Assembly (NCBI RefSeq): GCF_021130785.1
Contig: NC_060207.1
Location: 101,535,001-101,599,000, forward strand
Reading direction: 5' to 3'
DNA length: 64,000 nucleotides
Source: Homalodisca vitripennis
Taxonomy: Eukaryota > Arthropoda > Insecta > Hemiptera > Cicadellidae
Each line of letters begins with the position of its first letter. The stretch's first letter is position 1. The translations under genes and the position numbers were made by a program. The notes beneath the pieces were generated by a model. The model saw only the letters and a list, made by a program, of their open reading frames with translations. It ran no database searches and had not been told where the DNA came from. Below, in pieces: positions 1 through 11,918 of the stretch.

Positions 1-3000
1 ACTTAACAATCGTGTACAAAAACAAATAATAAGACATCACGTGGATTGTTGATTGTGATTGCAGTTTAATGATTTTGATATACAAACCACTTCTTAGGCT
101 CTGGTGTACCAGAAGACGCGAAAGTAGTGAAGCTGTTAATATGAACACCACCTATACTAGTTTTAAGTTCCTAACTTAAAGGGAGAAGTTTAATGTTATC
201 TGCAGTCTTGGAGTTGTATGCCTTTGCAGATATATTATAAGTAGCCTACTCTCAATGATGTATCAGCAGAGACCACTACATGTTTATTCTATTACGTGAT
301 TCAGCGATCCCTGACTGGCAGTTATCTCCGTTGATAACAAACAGTGGGCTGCTAGAAAACACTTGAGCCACAGTAGGTCGAGTAAGCTAAGTGGTCTGAA
401 AGCAATACCATGTTATTGCTTCAAGGCGCTACCAGTAAACAATGTCAGGTCCTGTTATTGTTATTGCCCCTCGCCTTTTATCTTATCAGTGCGATAGTTG
501 CTATCTCTGTAATGTTACTTTTAAACAAATACCAAAAATGCTCCTGGTTAGTAAATACGTATAGTAACAGATTAAATAATGTATACAGTCAGTATGTTAT
601 ATGTCTAAGCAAAGAGAGAGGAAAAGAATTTTAAAATATATTATAATAACATTACGAAAATATCACTCTCGTAACCAAAATATTGATTTATTTTCAATTA
701 CCCGAATCTTCAAACGTAAGAGGTAGATGAACACTACATATTATTATTTTCTATCAAAATTACAAAGTTAATTTTTTTCGTGGCATGTGGTTAAAATGAC
801 AAATGTTATATAAGGTAATTATGCAAAAATACAAATTAAAAAAGATACAAATCTGAAAGTAAATCATTACGAAAAACGTCACAATCCTTTTATTTTTAAC
901 AGCATATAACTTAAGAATCCCTCATCTGAGTAAAACATTCCTCAACAAAATGATCCACTGCTTTGTAAAACTGATTTTTCTCAATTCAGCCTGTGCTTTA
1001 GATAATTGTAAAGTTCTGATCCTAGTGGCTTTATGATAGTGGAGACCAGATGAGTGATTACGGTTTTGCCGCAGATTCTCGTAGGCTCACATACAGAGCT
1101 CGTGGACGATGGCGCGGTGCAATGTTACCCGAAATTATGCATGCAAGAACTAACTTCTTTTACTTTAGAACTACGAAAATGCACGAAATTAGCTTTTCTA
1201 ATGTGAAGCCCACTTTTGTAACAATTTTTGGATAGATATTCCAATGATCGAAGTTCATGTAGCTGCTTTATAGAGTTAATACATGCATTATGCCCTTAAG
1301 CGCCTCAATTGTAAATATTGAACTCACACAACAGATCATGTGACAAGGGAAAACTATGTCACTGGTCCCATAATTTTTGTTATTGGCCCAGCATAACACG
1401 CCAGTCACTACTTTGAGGAAACAGATAAGCGGGGTTTCGCCTCTTCGAAAAACGACGCTCCTCATCAGTAAAGACCTGTCACAGAGCTAGTGTCCACTAG
1501 TTAATAGGCTACTAAATCCATTGACCTTACGGCTTTATTACGTAATGCAGATATCAAGCATGTTTAATTTAAATTATGTGAACTTTCTCAGTCTACTAAG
1601 GCGAATGGTTGAGTTTTTAATTTTTATTTTGTCGACTGTTGTGAGAAATAAAACTCTGTCTAAGCCACATAAATAGTTATACAATCTCTGTTCGGTCTAT
1701 GGTTGTCTGGAGACTTCAGATTCAGCAAGCAACAGAAGTTCGACATCAAACATAACATTTTGGTTCGTTAACACACAACATTCGTAACCCAACACGAATA
1801 TCTTGGCACACGGCCCACGAACAACATACACAAGACAAAACAACATCTATGACAAATGATCTTGCCTAATCTCGACTTACACTAAACACATGACCTTTCG
1901 CCTGCCACTTCAAACACAGTCTAATTTTATTCAAAGAGGCTTGTTACGGACCCTCGAAACCCATTTGGCTCTTCTATCCTAACTCGTCTAAAAAGTTAGC
2001 AACACAATCACGAAGATTACGTAGTCAAATAACTCCGTTAAACGTCAATGTTACACGGCATGCTGATAGTTTCGATCATAACAACAAGGTAACACATACA
2101 ATCTTACTTACCGTAGAAACGATAACGTAAATCTCTGTTGATCGACTCCAGAAGCTGCTGGGCTACAGCTCTTTTAGAGAATCCTGATGACTACCGATGT
2201 ATCAAATTGGACAATTTTATTATCACTTTCGACTTTTACTGGAAGCAATTATTTTTCTGCTACAGTAAAAGAGAGAAACGTCCTTCCTCTAGCACAGTTA
2301 AGGTAGTACACTCGACTTTCGGATTTTTTATAAAAATAAGTTTTATTCACCTTTCTCTTAGATATGTTCTTTGATGAAAGGAATGTAGGCATTTAGACGT
2401 CTGGAAATTAGACCCTGAGAAAAATTGCTGAATATATTCTTATATGGGAATGAAGGATATCCGTATTCAAATCCTTCATATGACAGATGACATGTTTTAA
2501 TGTTTAAACTCTTGAGCAATATTTTATAAAAAAATACGTAATCGGTTAATCGGTACATTATTCCAATTTCCTAGACCAGAAAACATCACAAACATCTTAC
2601 AATGTGTACTACTTTTGTGAGCCAACAAGACCTACTTAAATATGTTTAATGCTAAGATGGAATATACAAATTAAAATTTCCTATATCGATTTGTTAAATC
2701 AAACGTACCATCTGGAGGACCTCTCTGAAGAGATTCTCAAAGACTGCTGAAAACATAAATGGTCCGATACCTGATATCTGAAACAGAATCTTCTGCCTTT
2801 CAATACTGGGTGTTATTCAGAGTCTGTCTATCGCTTTATATGGCGTGACAGATGCCCAATATTCACCATGAATAATAATTTACATCGATAGCAATAAAGT
2901 GGTTAACTGAGAATGATCTTTATATAAACGAATTCGGCTCAAATGGAACCAAATTATTTTTTAAGAAATAATTAATTGTAAAAACGGTAGACTAGAAATA

Positions 3001-3139
3001 TAAAACAAAAAATAATGGTCACATAAATATAAAATTATGTTTGTGGAGAGTCGGAATAAGAAGAATACCGTATGAACTACTGTAAAGACGTCTTCATCCT
3101 TGAATGTTACAGCGCAAACTACTGGTTTGGTCTACGAGA
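1..3139. other. AT-rich stretch with no recognisable gene
   Basis: Only short open frames without family resemblance occur here, on either strand. There is no convincing splice-bounded exon, RNA gene or terminal-repeat element. It may be intergenic, or part of the 5' region of the SLC22 transporter whose first exons I cannot find. Confidence 0.5.
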
Positions 3140-3203
3140 TTATCTCAGGTTATCTCAGGTATCTCAGGTTTTAAGTGATATAACATAAATATATCACTTA
3201 AAA
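3139..3203. repeat. Short tandem repeat followed by a perfect hairpin
   Basis: Three near-identical copies of TATCTCAGGT (the last lacks its first T) run directly into a perfect inverted repeat. The arms TTTTAAGTGATATA (3169-3182) and TATATCACTTAAAA (3190-3203) are 14 bp each and are separated by a 7-nt loop. Confidence 0.75.
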
Positions 3204-3299
3204 TATTGTCACCACATCAGTACGACAGGGTAAACGCTACACAGTATAAAAAGGAGTTATTAAAACAAGGATGCCCTCTTGTCACGATACAATGAAACT

Positions 3300-3610
3300 A
3301 GTTAACACAATAAAAAGGGGTTTTGCGGCACGATAAGTTGTAAGCAAGCGTATTGCACGGTGGGAGCGAGGAGGACACAAGCCACGCACCTCGATAGACT
3401 TCGCATTAACTGTCCATTACAAAACTCAGCACTAGAGAGAAGCCCGAGCGACAATTCCGTTCGGCCAAGTTAGCAGCTCAGGAGATGATATCCGCTACAG
3501 TGCAACCGAGAATGTTGCTGGTCATTGTCCGTTCAGAACAGCGTGAACTCCAACCAATCAGAGACCATGTAAGAGATCAGCTGTATGTGCATTGGGGTTA
3601 TATAAAAAAA
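3300..3610 (+). promoter_or_regulatory. Possible promoter-like island (CCAAT and TATA)
   Basis: This interval is richer in G, C and CpG than its surroundings. It ends with a CCAAT motif (about 3554) followed about 45 bp later by TATATAAA (about 3598-3606). A 37-codon ORF begins at 3642 but resembles nothing I know. It could be a promoter of the SLC22 gene or of an unseen transcript, or a chance arrangement. Confidence 0.22.
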
Positions 3611-4385
3611 AGTAACACATTATTATTAGAGTGAATCTTACATGAGGAACAATGTTCTAAGTACTATACAGGAAAGACAACCATTGTTATTATTAATTTC
3701 TGCAGAGTCAGAAAATGCGGAATTCAGCAGTAATAGCAATAACGATGAGGCATAGGAGTTATCGTAACTTTTATCATAGTTCTTAGAAATTGTGTGTAGA
3801 AGTAATAATAATTATTAAAATTTAATTGGTATTAACTAACTCCAGTGTTATCGATAACTTTATATCCTCAATGGAAAACAAATATTATGTTTATCATTAT
3901 TATAATACGTCGTTTGTAAATAATGTAATTTTAACAAGTTACAGTTTGTGTTTAAGGTACTAATTATATTTCTTTTATTTAATATTAACAATTATTACGA
4001 ATAAACACAACATCCATCGTATGAGAAGGTTATTGAAATATTCACTTGAACAGGATACAATTATTGGGATTCGTACATTTAATACTTGAGTGTTATTAAT
4101 TTGTTGGTATAATTAGAATAACTAGTATGATGTATCACCTGTGTCAAATTGAACAGGTGTGGTTAGGCTCATCAGGCTCGCATATATTCATTTAATAAAG
4201 GCCAATTATGTTAAAACGATCGTGAAGTGATAAGAGTGTTATACTCGTACCAGGTGGAATGTAGGTCACGCAATGTTCACTGTGCTGCTGCCGTGTAAAA
4301 GGGCAGCGTAGCTTCACATAACGTAGCTATTATGGTGGGAAATGTTGATTCAATGTGAATGTTGAGTTTAGCTCCATTTTACCTT

Positions 4386-4447
4386 GCAGTCTTTGTGTCT
4401 CTGATGTCGAAACGACGCAGTCTTTGTGTCTCTGATGTCGAAACGAC
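4386..4447. repeat. Perfect tandem duplication of a 31-bp unit
   Basis: Two identical 31-bp units (4386-4416 and 4417-4447), each beginning GCAGTCTTTGTGTCTCTGAT, lie back to back. The unit begins about 70 bp upstream of a dispersed repeat at 4462. Confidence 0.9.
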
Positions 4448-4461
4448 GCAAAGAGTTCGCT

Positions 4462-4605
4462 GAGCTCACTCGTCACCGACTATTTTTGGATCCGTTCAGA
4501 CGAACATGACTCCAGATTTCAACAGTCAAGTTTATGGCAACATCAGATTTCAGTTGCTGCACTGAAGAGGAAAATGAACTGGAGCTATACTCAACATTAA
4601 TATTG
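4462..4605 (+). repeat. Dispersed repeat family 1, copy A
   Basis: This segment aligns with 39765-39910 through conserved blocks in the same order: TTTTTGGATC, TTCAGA.GAAC, CCAGATT, AGTCAAGT, TCAGAT, CTGCACT, AGGAAA, GAACTG and ACTCAA. No ORF, TIR or poly(A) tail is evident, so the class is unknown. Confidence 0.65.
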
Positions 4606-7429
4606 GGCATTTGTTAAAGTACGAATACTTATATTCGAAATTGACTTACTTCCTACATCCAAAGTAAGGTGCCGATTTCCTACAACGGCAGCTCTTTCCA
4701 CTTGAGTGCCGATGACGTAATTTAGCAATAGAGCGATTATCCCAAGATAACCGAGTCATTCAAAATCCTTCGAGCGTGGCTGCAACTTGACTGAATATGT
4801 GGCCGCTGAGCGATCCTGGCCTTACAGCTGTTGCTACCACTCGGCCACTGGTAGTACCTTGTGGTTAGAAACCCGTTGCTACCTCAGGTTTGAGTGTCAG
4901 ATAAGGGATGAAAAGGCCTAATTTCGATTAGTAAAACAAATTCACTTTTAACTTTAATGCGACCTGAATTAACCACAATTGACCCATGCCAACCCACAGT
5001 TGGTTTTGAACTTATTTCTGACCCTTTGTCGCTTCTTTAAAAGATAAATTCAAAGATAACAGAAACAAACACTCCGAATGCACTTGTACAATAGAATTTG
5101 CTTCCACTGCTGTTTCTTAATTCTTATATGGGTGGAGTATAACAAACATTACATTGAACAATTGAATCTAATTTTTATTCTTACCCACCCTCCTAGCCTT
5201 CGACTACATTCACCTGATAAGACATAACAAAGTATGGTTAGTATTTACGAAGTATAGTTCGGGTCATGGTACAATGGGTACACGTACTATGGATTGGGAG
5301 ATAAAGAATGTTTTTGTTGTATTCAGCGGAAGACGTAGGTATTAGCGGGAGGAGTTATATTTATTACGTTCAATTTACATTTTGGACAGCCACTTAGGAG
5401 TGTATTAAATATTCTGAAATAAAATCGACAATTTTGATCTTTAAATTTTAAAGGTACTTGGTATTATATTTTCCAAGAACTGTCCGATTCCTGGTATATC
5501 TGAGGAAGGTTTGAGAAGCTGGAATCAGCTTTTAGACAGGATTCAGGACTAAGATCCTTCGTGCTCAGGACCGGTGGACCATGAAGGAATTGACGGATAT
5601 TGTTACAACGACAATATAAACCGGCTACAGTTCAACCAGATGTGAACCTCATTGTTTAATGAATATTAAATTATATAACATCTTTAAAACAGTTTTAAGA
5701 TCAACACGTGCGTGAGATTCTGCTGTCGATCACTTCATGTGCCATACTGGAACAGCAACAATTATATAGGTACACGATTGGACACGGTTTAGAATCGGTT
5801 TTGGTGAGATCCTTTGCACATAGATTTGTCCTCTTATACGTTTAAGATAAAAGCACAACTTTGATTGTGTTACTTCCCCTTGCTGTTTAGTTTAGTAGAA
5901 GGATAAGGTAATATTAACATATTTCACTGTATATCATTAATAGAATTTTATCAGCGTAGATAGGCAGCAACCCCTACCCTATATGTGCTGAACTCTGTAC
6001 AGGAATAAAACGAGTTCTTCCCAAAGGAATCAAAAAGGTAAATGTGTCTGAGTTTTCAAAGGTTTCATTTTAAATTTTATGTAGCCTACTTGTTGAAATA
6101 TTCTTCGTTACTAGCTTATGCAACGTCTGATGCACATCCAATCGTTTCGCAAAATATGAGTAGTCTTGACAGGAGTTATTTCACTTCATCATGACAACAC
6201 GACCAGTCGACATTGACCTCTGTATTCCACAGTTAAACATAATTGGGTGACGGACGACCATCTCTAATAGCTGTCATTAGCACTGCCATTTCCCAGCCTC
6301 CCGGCCCGGGTCGTTAGGCTGCCTGCGTCAATTTGTTTTGATCTGCCTGTTTGTATTTCCATTCATACGAGTAGATAGCATCAACTAACTCTGCTTATCA
6401 AAGTCTCTTCCGAGACATTTCCACTCAACCTTCAATACATGTTATTGTTCGTTTTATATAATAGCCTAAACACTTTTTTCGTTGTTACCTAAGATATCAA
6501 AATATAGATTGAATGAACTACTCATTGTTAAATGTCAATACTAATGTAGATATAATGTACAATGTTACATTTCAAAAACACTATATTACTATTACAGTTC
6601 TAGTAATTTATACAAATTAGGAGAAATAAAACTTTACACACATTTACCGCGAGTATTTATTTAACAACAGTGACCATAACATAAACCTAGGAATACCCGA
6701 ATTGAATGCAATTATCAAAAGAACGTATTAATGAACTGTCCAGACAGAGAGGTCACGCAATCACAAAAATAGAACACTATGCTTAACAAGATAACGTGAC
6801 ACCCAGTGTAGACATTACTGTTGTTAGTTTTATTGACTGTGGAATTGAAATTAACAATCGTGAGCGTAATTTAAGAAAATTATTAAATGTGAATAAGTTT
6901 AATTTAAAAAATCTTAAATTGCATAACATTACAAATTATACTAAGTATTAAAATCTGAATCAATAAGCAAAGTTATAGTAAAGATTGAAATTGCCTAAGT
7001 GATACGAGAGGTAAATTTTGTGATCTAAGAATTTGTATAAAAAATTATCACAGGCCATTTTTTGCGGTGTAGTCTTTTATACAAGATTGTCTTAAGTTAT
7101 TAGTGGCAAAATCTGTATCGTAATACAACATAGGATTTCTTTTAACACAAATTCAAGCAACTTATTTACAATGATTTATGTCTATCTAAATTTACAATTG
7201 CATATGGGTTCCACATTGCTCAGCAACATTCTGTCGTATAGAAGGAAAGTTATTATGCATATTTTTCCTGATAATACATTTTAAAATATTTTAACGCGGT
7301 TAAAACAACTATTTAGAATAAAATGTTAGCATTTGCCAGATCATGGTGTTACCGTTGATTTCTGTACGTTTTCCTATTAGCTAAAAGCGGGGTGTGGTTA
7401 TACAGACACCACTACCTAAATCCTCTCAT
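4606..7429. other. No gene seen
   Basis: AT-rich sequence with stops in all frames at short intervals. A slightly GC-rich patch near 6290-6350 has no recognisable coding content. Confidence 0.5.
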
Positions 7430-8720
7430 CCTGAGTTCCCAGTTGTATCCAATATCCATCCTTCCAGTGATTTCTAAACTACTGGAAAAGGTAGTGGTTC
7501 AGCACGTAGCTTGTTTTTGGTGTTTCAGAATTTACTCCCAGAAAACAATCTGTATTTAGACGGTTATGGCAAGAATGTAGCAAGGAAAAAACTCGACCGA
7601 TATGTTCCCGTAGTGGGCAGAAAGAAAGGAAAGTGTAGTCAACTACTCATTCCCCATTTTTTTCCTTTAAAGTTTTTTACCCGTTTTAATGTAGAGAACG
7701 ATCTTTCAGCAGTATATGTCAGTAATACTGAATTATTTAAATAATAATAATCGTTTACCAAAAATAAATTGAAAAACAGTAAATTGGGGGTCCGGACTCC
7801 TTGGACCACCTCGCTGGCTACGTCCTTGGGTTACGGCGCTCTTCAATGTGGCTGATGAATTGTGCTGTGCTAAAGATAAGAGTCTAGAAAGTATAGTGGC
7901 TGCCTTGAATTATTCACAGGCCCTTGATTTAATGAACTGTGAACTGTTCTTGTCGAAGTTAAGGTTTATAAATTCAAAAACCTATTACTGGAATTGTTCT
8001 CTACATATATTTTCGATAGAACTCAAATATAAAAGGATGATGGAACATTATCGGTCCTCCCTAGATGTGTGGGAGTCTCTCGGGTAGTTGTTTGAGACCA
8101 ATTCTGTTTATTGTCTATACAGCTGATCTTGGAGAGCAGTTGAGACACTGTTCGCTTCATTCATATACGGACGACTCGCAGCTTGTGTTATCTTTATCAG
8201 CAACGAAACAAATTTATTTGGAGGCTGTTAAACGATGGTCGGAAGATGATGGCCTTGATCTCAATTTCGGCAAATGCTGTGTTTTGAAAGTAAGCAATTA
8301 GGTTTCTTGTATGGAAGTAGAATAATTCATAGGATAATTCAGTGTTATTTGACAGTGATTAACGTCTTAATTTGTGTATGTATTTAAAAATATGAGAGTC
8401 AATTTTAAATCTAAATTTGGGTTTTCATCTCAAATAGGACCCATCTTTCAAAGTGTTGTTACCACGTTAAAATCTATATACATATTGAAACAGTGTTAAC
8501 CGAAGCTGCTAAATTGGAGATCGTCCGATCTGTAATTAATTCATACGCTATACTTATGTTTGGTAATTGTTTGAATCTGAAGAATACAAATACTCTCACA
8601 AGGCACAAGTGCTCTAAGATTCGTTTATAAGTTTACAAAAAGTGACCAGATTAGCGAATATCATACAATTGCTCAAGTTCTGTCCAATAAGGAGTACTGT
8701 CTCATTCAATCTATCTCGAT
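7430..8720 (+). pseudogene. Non-LTR retrotransposon reverse transcriptase remnant (interrupted)
   Basis: A broken reverse transcriptase of the Jockey/CR1-like type. Its N-terminal part (7440-7560) reads PISILPVISKLLEKVVVQHV then NLLPENNL, matching the usual RPISiLp-sKvlEk region. After an inserted 259-bp element it resumes with TALFNVADEL and a motif-A-like YSQALDLMNCELFLSKLRF. The motif before the active site reads GSCLRPILFIVYTADL. The active-site box is YTDDSQL, where YADD is usual, followed by GLDLNFGKC. Beyond 8300 the thumb-like tail continues with stops (KLEIVRSVINSYAILMFG). Several frameshifts and stops mean it is dead. No endonuclease region is recognisable upstream. Confidence 0.85.
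7570..7828. mobile_element. 259-bp non-autonomous TIR element (copy A) nested in the RT pseudogene
   Basis: The ends are inverted repeats: the left begins CAAGAATGTAGCAAGG and the reverse complement of the right begins CAAGGACGTAGCCAGC. The element is flanked by an 8-bp near-perfect duplication, GGTTATGG (7562-7569) and GGTTACGG (7829-7836). The 8-bp duplication and CA...TG ends suggest the hAT superfamily. It has no transposase. A sister copy lies at 52027-52283. Confidence 0.82.
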
Positions 8721-8996
8721 TGTACATAATGGGTGCATTATGAAAGTAATGCACATGCGTTTATTGTGATGCGACTATTTATCGCAGCGCGCTCGGACCG
8801 GTCGAATAATGTGATGGGGATTCTGCCCTTCCATACCGCCCAGTATCAGCTCCCTCCAAGCTGTAGGAGTGGTAGGACGTTTTTGCACAAAGTCTGTTTT
8901 TTTATTGTGTCACAGCGCAATGGAGCGTTCGATGGAACGTTTTGGGAAGAACGTAATGAAAACTTATCAATTGATTCAAGTGACCTTTGAGGAGGA

Positions 8997-9158
8997 ATGC
9001 ATTTCGAGATGAAGGTGGCACACACAGTCTTCTTCCAAACCAAAAAAGCGTGCATGAGCAAATCTCATATCAAAACAATGCAGATTGTCTTCTTTGATGT
9101 CCGAGGAATCGTCCATTTTGAGTTAGTACCGCAAGGTTATAGTTTTCCTTCAATGTAA
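8997..9158 (+). pseudogene. Mariner transposase fragment
   Basis: A 53-codon frame contains KACMSKSHIKTMQIVFF followed by DVRGIVHFELVPQG. This is the stretch between the first and second catalytic aspartates of mariner (DD34D) transposases (family form: SNVKTML.VFFD.RGIVH.EF.P.G). The flanking catalytic motifs are absent or unrecognisable, so it is an isolated relic. The sequence just upstream (about 8910-8990) may belong to the same copy. Confidence 0.7.
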
Positions 9159-11918
9159 GGGTAAGGCTTAAGATGGGAATGATGGATTTTCCCTATTTTC
9201 CACCTCATGGATACAATCTCATGCCATCAAATCTGAGAGAAAGTGGCCACAAAATCTTTGAAAAAAGAAAATCAAAGTTTGGTACTCCATAAACTTAAAT
9301 AAATATAAAAATGTTCTCATTTCTTGTAAGTTTATGTGTAAGTGTAATTATAAATATATCATAGTAAACTGACCTTGTGAATCACAGTTTATACTTAAAC
9401 CGCACATCCCCGTTCGCACACCCTAAGTGTACAATTAGGAAGCGAGCACCCATGGTGGCGAACAGAATGGTGGATCAGAGGGGAAAACCTAGAAGGGAAA
9501 AAAGAACACCGTGGATAGCGTGCTCACTACTTGAAGAACGCTTGAGAATAAATACATTATTATTATATGTTTAAAAAATTTCACAAAAGACGTAAAAGTA
9601 AGCCAGAGAAAAAAAACATAATTTTGAACTAGAAAGATTAAAAAATAATATTCTGTTTATAATAATTCCCTTTTTATCTGTTTCATTGTACACTCCCAGA
9701 TCAAATTATTAGCAAAACAGTGTTGCTCTCGTAGTGATACTAACCGAATTGCCGCTATCTAACTCAAACAACGGATATGAATGAAGGGCAACTTAGTAAC
9801 TAACAGTATTAACTTTTTTCTTGGGAAAAGTTCATTATTTAATAAGCAATGCCAACTACTAATGACAATATAGTGAATTCTACATTTTCATTTTCATTCT
9901 AAACCACGAGGATTCTAGATTTCGTTGTATTAGTAAACCGTTGAAATTCTATTTCCAATGTTAAGTTTCCAAACGTGAGAACATCCACAAGTTATTATGG
10001 ATGGAAAACTTTTAATTGAAGACTGTAAAATTCTAAGATGTAGCCTAAATATGTAGATAATAGTTTGCCAATAAAAAAAATCTACGATATTTACAAACAG
10101 ATTTTCTTAAGGTCGCGTCATTGTAATATAACAAAACTGTATTGAAAGCAGTCTACTGTAGCGTAGCAATTTCTTTCCTATCGTTTGGAATCATTACCTA
10201 CTTTAAAATGCTTTCAAATAATTGAATTTTCATTGAGCAAAAAGCAACTGCAATGATCATAGTTCACGTGACACTTTTAGATAATTGGAAGACAAACTCT
10301 TCCATCAGTTAAATATATGAATGAGTGTATGTGTTTTTTATATATGATCTCGTGCTATATTATAATTGATCACTTAAAACATTAAATTCGAACCTACAAA
10401 CCTACATATGTTTAAAGCTAATAGTTATCTTTTTAGTAATTTATATACCTTAAAATATTACTAATCAGAAATACAGTAGCTAAAAGGATTTAAGATGCTA
10501 CTGTACGGTACTTTATCAGGTTCCTATACGGGATCGTGTCTGTAAATGAATCAGTGCTTGTATTTTAGGATTGTTATGACGATAATTAGAAAAACATAAT
10601 AAGTATATTTACTATTTTTTATTATTTATATGAAATACGCCTAAACGGAGTGTTTTGTAGGGGGACTTGATAATATAAAACTTCCATTATTTCCTCACTG
10701 AAGATTAAACGTGAAGCAACCACAAAGTGAACTACGAGGCTGCATGGATAAAAAGCTATAGCCTAAAAGAGGACGGAAAAAGACTCTTCACTGTTCAAGA
10801 GGTTAGTGCCGATTTTAGGCAAGAAAGCCAATTTCAATATGCGCCTGTATTCTCAAAGTCCGTCTTCTGAATATTTGTCATCCGAGATTTTCTACAATAG
10901 ATTGTTGATTTTATGACAACATTACACGATATGAAGATATATATCTTAGAGCTAGCGCCTGCATTACTCAAGACACCACAGGCAAACACTCGTGTTCAGC
11001 GGATCCTTCTCTTGACTTATCGCCACAATAGTAGCTGCCCAGCTGTATTAGTGGGGTTAAGGACTATAAGAGGGTCGTGCCCAACGTTTATTATAATTCG
11101 TTGGTCGTGCCACGAGTGTCAGACGAACAAAATAATTGGATTTTTATAAGTAATTATATCAGTTGTGTTACGTTTAAATGTAATGTACTCCGTAAATGAT
11201 AACTGATTAATCGTTGTAAATGACAAATAAACAGTATTTTGTTTTAGATTCCACCTATTGCGCTGTATTGTTAAGTATGTACATTAATATATTTAATAAT
11301 ATAACGTGATTTTTGTTTATATTGGGGATAAAGAATTCGACAATATACAGGATTGTTACAAACATTTTGTCACCTTTCTGTGTTACATTGCACAAAAACA
11401 AATAATTAATTTTCGAACACAACAATGGCTAATGTGTATAACAATATTGTTATTTTGTGAAATTATATGTATTTTAAATGTATTTAGCACGGTTTAATTT
11501 CAAAACAGTAAAATGCTTTTAATTTTTCATACTGTATACAGGCTATGTATTACTAACTTCCTGGGTCTAGCTGTTGGATGGCACTGAGAAAAGATATTCT
11601 AGTAATACTTCTATGTTCATTTTTGTGATTATGACCTACTTGCCATGGCTCCGTTGGTCTCATAACACAAAATTGTCGGTATAAGTTTGGTCTCACTTTT
11701 AGGCTACTAAGAAACTCATGATTAAGACTCCATGGTGGAGTAAGAAGACTGTCAGAGCTACAGAAGTTGCACTGGGTACACATCCACCTTTCCTTTAAGT
11801 AGAATGTTGGGTGAATTAAAACAAAGCCTTTTGGAAATTCCAAAATGTGTTGGAAATAGAATAGAATACACCAGAAATATCTGTATTTTAAAACAACTAA
11901 ATCAATCATCATCTTGTT
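9159..11918. other. No gene seen
   Basis: AT-rich, with short frames only. A 130-codon frame on the - strand (11553-11945) has no recognisable domain and crosses the left end of the hAT element, so I do not treat it as a gene. Confidence 0.45.

Noticed and set aside
4840..4860. tRNA A-box-like GTGGCCGAGTGGTA on the - strand
   Set aside because: No convincing B box at the right distance and no cloverleaf, so it is not called as a tRNA or SINE.
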